From NCBI GenBank assembly GCA_023101725.1, contig JALJCO010012619.1:310001-374000 (forward strand): a stretch of DNA of 64,000 bases. Reading direction: 5' to 3'. Position numbers and translations under genes: made by a program. Numbering within the stretch: position 1 is the stretch's first letter; each line of letters starts with the position of its first letter. The notes beneath the pieces are model-generated. The model saw only the letters and a list, made by a program, of their open reading frames with translations. It was not told the DNA's origin and did no database searches. The DNA comes from Atherinomorus stipes (Eukaryota; Chordata; Actinopteri; Atheriniformes; Atherinidae). Positions 59,801 through 64,000 of the stretch are shown here, piece by piece.

Positions 59801-59890
59801 GGTTTTTAGGTGTATGAACTGAAGTTCTGTGTCAACCACATTGAAGACATGCAAGGCAGTGGGTTCTGAGGACTGGATTTGGGAAACACT

Positions 59891-61699
59891 TAGGTCATGT
59901 GGTGTTCTCTGATTTTATGTTAACAATATCATATTTGACATGGGACTACCTGAAGATCAGAGGGACGTCATGATAGTTTTATTTCTGTAGAGACATTAAA
60001 GAAAGCTGAGATAAATTTATTCACAGAAAAAGAAAAGAAAGCTGTATGTTGCTGCTACACATTAAAACCTTCTCAGCAAACTTAATACAATGTGTCAAAG
60101 ACTGAAATGGTATGAAAATTACTTTGAAATCTGAAACCATCTCTGCATGATTTAGCATCAAAGTTATCTGTGTAATTATTGTTTCACCATCTTTTGTGGT
60201 GAGGTTAAAATAAGTGGTACAATTTAGCAAGTGCACACAAAGAATACAGTGTGGGACTCCTGCAACAGCTGATGCTCTTCCAACAACAACAGAATGTGTT
60301 CTGAGTCATGCACAACTTTTTTTTTTCCCCTCACTTGATAACAGTACCACTCTCTGCATGAATCCAGTTTCTATGGTAATACTGACAAAGCACTGTTAAT
60401 TATGTTGACAAATGAGGATGAAAGCAGGAACTATTAGCGTAAACACAGGGAACATGTAAGCTGTGCAAGAGGCCTGCTGGTCGCATGGAAATAACTGGGA
60501 TGCACCAGCTCAAGCGTATTTTTCTTGATCTTGAATATTTTTAGCAATGAAGGGAAAGAAATGAACATGCTTGAAATCATGCAAGAACAAAAATGTATAT
60601 CAAAACCAGAGTAGCGGTCTTTTGCTTTGAGGACAACCTTTCATGGTCTTTGCATTTTCCAAACCAGCGACATGAGGTAATCGCCTGAAAACACTTCAAT
60701 TCACCTTCTTGCATGGTCAAAAATAGATAAGTTAATCTTTAAAACTCTGCTAGATCGCAGGCATCCCATGGAGCAGTCGCTTATATTGTCAACAGTTTCT
60801 CAGGAAATATAGAGCGCAACTCTATGGGGTAAATTTTGATTGATAGCTTACCCTTCTGATCTGAGTTTTCCCAGGCATTTACAGTATATCTCTTCCATGA
60901 GTTTTAGAATCCAGCAGTAAAATATTGTTTATTCAGAGGCTCTTTATGGTAATCTACAATGAGTAATAACACAATTATTTGTCACATTTTTGTAATAAAA
61001 AAGCTAACTACCACTACTCTGTTGCCGAGAGACTTCTACTTTGACCCAGAAATAATGATGAAGCCACATGAAGCCACTTCCTGTGAAACTTTCGACCAAT
61101 TAGATAGCTAACATCGACAGAAATGTCCAATAAGGAGCAGCCAACGATCAACAAGTGACAAAGAAGTTACATGTCTGTCTGAAAAAAACAAAATAATGAT
61201 CCTCTATGGGTGGAATTAAGTGGGAAAAAAAGGTGTTTTTGATGCACAATGGTGTCAAAAGCAAGCTGATGCTGAGTTGGAGCTAGTTTTGTGAAGACTT
61301 TGGGGAAATAGTAGCATAAATAACTGTAAATAGCAAAAATAAAAGCACATATATATATATATATATGCCAATATTTTTTTTTTCTGAAAGTTAAGAGTTG
61401 AAATGAGAAAAGGCTTGGTCTCTGTTGGTCTGGGTGCTATTTCTACACAGTTAACCTGAACAGTAAAGTTTTTGTGGTTGGCCTTTATCATGCTACCAAC
61501 AACTGAGGCTGCCCTAAAAAATGTCTTTATTTATAGGGGTTGAGGTTCTGTATGCGTTTTTACATAAAAAACAAAACAAGCAGAACAATATAGCAAAAAA
61601 AAAAAAAAAAAAAAAAAAAGGCTCAACTTCAGGGTTAACTCAACCCAGAAAAGACAAAAATGGTTTACTCAATTGTTTTTAACACAACATAACTCTAAA
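59891..61699. other. Non-coding stretch, no gene seen
   Basis: AT-rich with a short (AT)n at about 61352-61367 and a 25-base A run at 61595-61619. Bases 60970-61230 have a repeat-like feel (AAGCCACATGAAGCCACTTCC), but no ends could be paired. Confidence 0.55.
61595..61619 (+). repeat. Poly(A) run, 25 bases
   Basis: Uninterrupted A run preceded by A-rich sequence. It could be a retroposon tail, but no body was recognised on its 5' side. Confidence 0.95.
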
Positions 61700-61849
61700 A
61701 TCTGTTTATTAGCTAGTGAAGTGGTGCGTAAAGCAAAACTCAGCCACAATGTCACATGGCATCCTGGAAGCAAAAGTTATGAATTGTGGTTTCTCAGCCT
61801 CACGATGTTGCTGGGCAGAAAAGGACGTCATAGTTGTCACCGTACCATT

Positions 61850-61898
61850 AAGTGAGTCTGGAAGTTTTAAGGTCTGAAAGTTACACAGTGTAACTTTA
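61850..61898. mobile_element. Right-end remnant of a TTAA MITE
   Basis: The sequence TTTTAAGGTCTGAAAGTTAC, followed by a GTGTAACTTTAA-type end, closely matches the right end of the MITE at 55092-55567, which reads TTTTTAAGGTCTAAAAGTTA and closes in CTTTAA. No matching left terminus was found upstream, so this is a truncated copy or a diverged subfamily. The left border is arbitrary. Confidence 0.6.
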
Positions 61899-64000
61899 AG
61901 TGAAGGAAAAGTTGTCATATGTTCTCAAACATGCAGTCCATGGTTGATGTTACATAAACCATCCACCCCCTTCCTGCTTTTAAGGACTTTGCAAAACACT
62001 TATGAATTATATTTGTTGCAGAATGGAGACATTTACGAGTTGCATTTCACTTTCTCCATATGTATGGGTTGTACTTAAGAGGATGCTTTTAAGAGCTGTT
62101 TGGCGATTGGAAGACCTGTTGCTAAATCTCTTAGGATAAAAATAAATGAATAGATTTTTTTAAAAAAGCAGCTCCATCCAAAAGAGAGACCAATTGAATC
62201 CACTTCAAAGAGAAAGACAAGGAATTTATCCGGGAAATACAAATACTTGTCACAAGAAGCAGTGATATAGATAACCCACCTACATTTCTATGAGATGAAA
62301 GAGGAGGAAAATATACAGCCAAGCCTTAAAAACAGAAGTCATGTGTGAAAGGTGATTATTCAAGCATTCCACCAGACATTATTAGATAAGTGGATTTCTT
62401 AAAAAGTAATAGGGAAAGCTGAACCCAGAGAAAATGGAGCAGTAAGACCAACAAAGAAATTCATGCTTGGTTAAAGTCTATGTAGAGGTATGTAGGTGGT
62501 CTGACAACGGTGAATGTGCACTGTGGTGGGTGAAGAACGCATACCAAACAGTGACGGTTAAACTGAGTAAATATGATCACACTTCTTTTTCTTCTTCAGA
62601 CAACACTGCTGAGCTTAAATGAGGCTTTGTTGCATTTAGCTTCCAGATCTTACATAAAAGGCAACAATTTGCCAGATGATGTAGAATGCTGACTGACATG
62701 ACTTTTGTTTAATACTGATACTTATAGTTAAACAGGATGTGTCACTGGAAAAAACTGCAATCATTAAACATATGTGAAGTGAACATAAAAATGCAAATTC
62801 AACTGTGTAGTGTTTTTCCTAAATATATAGGGTCTGCTCGACAGCTTTCCTTTGGCAAAGATCACAATATGGATATTGCTGAGTTCTTCTAAAATCTAAT
62901 GTCTGCTTCATTTAGCCATTAGTTGTAAATCATGGCTGTGAAGTGCACAGAGTTCTCCAAATGAGATTAAAAACCACACAAAAGAAGATACGATCTGATC
63001 AGATGCCTCTCTCTGTAGAACATTACATCCGTGCCTTGCAAATATGTTACAAAGCACTTTTCATGCGTATCTCTGTTATCATGACAGTGCTATGTGTAAG
63101 GGTTGGTTTGGTTTGACAACAACTTAATTAGGTTTAGAGGAGAACAATGGCTTCAGTTTAGAAAAAGAAGCACTTCAAGGTTGGAGAAACATTGTGCTTG
63201 GGGTTGAAATGACTTCTCCATTAAGCTCAATTGTTCTGGTTTTAATTGTAGACTCCTTGCTTCAGAAAGAGGACAATCTGAGTCATGCTTTTAAAGAATA
63301 GCACTGAATTCTCTGTCCCCAAATATTGTCATCAAAACTTACTTCATTGAACAGATTGTCTGAAGTTTTTCAGAGCAGCATGTCACCATCTGAAGCCAGG
63401 ATGCAAATTAAGTAAATCTTTCCCCTTTTCCATTTAAATCCACTAATGTAAATCAAGCCAAACCATCAGTAACTTGCTATGTTTAAAACTGTTTTTCTTT
63501 TGTTTTTTCTGCTTGTAAATCAGCAGAAATGGTAAAGACATTAGTGTACATTACCTCTGACTGGTGGAGTTAACCGCAGGATGATGCTGCTGTACTTCTG
63601 ATTGACAGAACTGGCAATAAGCTGGGGGCGAGACTTACATCTAATCGGTGTAGATGACTACAGGCTCTTGATTCACTTCACTCCCAATTATTGCACCCGA
63701 GATGATGCAGCAGGGGCAAGATACAGCAGAATAGCAGCTTAGTGCAAGCTGTGATAAATTCTGTCTCCGGGCTATGCATAAGCAACAAACAGCAGACTGT
63801 ATGTTCACTTAAGACTAGTTGCTGTGACCAGACAAATATATCTTTTAACTAAATGAGTAAATTATGGCATGCCTTTTGTCAAAGGCCTCAAACATCTCCT
63901 CCTTAAAACGAAATGGTTATTTTTACAGAAAATGGGGCCACTGTCCTTCGTGCCCCCGGTTGCTGTGCATTAATCAGCTTATTTTCTGCTATCCAAAAGG
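61899..64000. other. Non-coding stretch, no gene seen
   Basis: Unique-looking AT-rich sequence with few simple repeats. Bases 63540-63830 and 63940-64000 are less AT-rich and contain words such as GCATTAATCAGCTTATT and GGCTATGCATAAG, which could be conserved non-coding DNA. No coding frame is supported. Confidence 0.55.

Larger units (their letters stand above)
59011..59836 (-). mobile_element. 5'-truncated L2/Maui-type LINE fragment
   Basis: The minus-strand sequence encodes the C-terminal part of an L2-group reverse transcriptase in three overlapping frames and ends in a 3' untranslated part containing TGTAAAGCACTTTGAATTG, TGTGCTATACAAATAAAC and CTTGCCTTGCC, the usual L2 tail of fish. The perfect direct repeat CACATTGAAG at 59001-59010 and 59837-59846 is consistent with a target-site duplication. 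About 0.83 kb of a normally several-kb element remains, typical of aborted reverse transcription. Confidence 0.9.
58840..59890. repeat. Older interspersed repeat split by an L2 insertion
   Basis: The left part (about 58840-59010) and right part (59837-59890) contain CTCAGGACCCACTGCC (58888-58903) and its near-exact complement GGCAGTGGGTTCTGAG (59855-59870), as expected if they were inner or outer inverted arms of one element. The 10-bp repeat CACATTGAAG occurs at both junctions with the LINE. The family is not identified and the outer borders are uncertain. Confidence 0.45.

Overview
The window looks like non-coding DNA from a ray-finned (teleost) fish. The evidence is the repeat content: a decayed L2/Maui-type LINE, a tRNA-derived SINE with a fish-type tail, dense short DNA transposons (MITEs) with hAT-type 8-bp or TTAA target-site duplications, and many dinucleotide microsatellites and homopolymer runs. 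The teleost call is inference from these families; the species cannot be named.

I find no protein-coding gene that I can support. The open frames are short, mostly low-complexity translations of CT-, GA- or TG-rich DNA, or lie inside repeats. The only recognisable protein homology is the broken C-terminal end of a LINE reverse transcriptase on the minus strand at about 59.2-59.8 kb. The window is best read as intergenic DNA or part of a very large intron.

Layout. 0.15-1.0 kb: tandemly duplicated block with tRNA T-arm-like motifs. 2.7-5.3 kb: three hAT-like pieces, including a 1.9-kb element with a perfect 8-bp duplication. 7.7-8.7 kb: a SINE and copy A of an unidentified 0.48-kb repeat (copy B at 29.5 kb). 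9.3-10.9 kb: CpG-richer patch. 13.4-14.1 kb: inverted-repeat element. 18.9-20.3 kb: 1.4-kb inverted-repeat element with an internal fold-back. 20.5-22.3 kb: hAT remnant, then a tandem duplication in which only one copy carries a MITE. 22.4-25.1 kb: three MITEs, two sharing a single TTAA. 30.5-31.0 kb: LINE-like 3' untranslated region. 37.7-38.4 kb: TTAA MITE. 42.1-45.4 kb: compound microsatellite, hAT MITE, and a hAT MITE nested inside a TTAA MITE. 47.7-48.0 kb: microsatellites and a hAT MITE. 51.9-55.6 kb: three more MITEs. 57.4-59.9 kb: a LINE 3' tail and an L2 fragment inserted in an older repeat. The last 4 kb are mostly unique sequence.

The best-supported observations are insertion histories readable from the sequence itself: perfect target-site duplications (TTTGAAAT, TTAAATAA, CTTTTTAT, GTTTTTAT, ATATGCAG, CACATTGAAG), an internal empty-site control, and nested or abutting elements. 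I found no CRISPR array, operon, tRNA gene, rRNA gene or new defence-type system. Several AT-rich unique stretches with homeodomain-like motifs might be conserved enhancers, but that needs an alignment to other fish.
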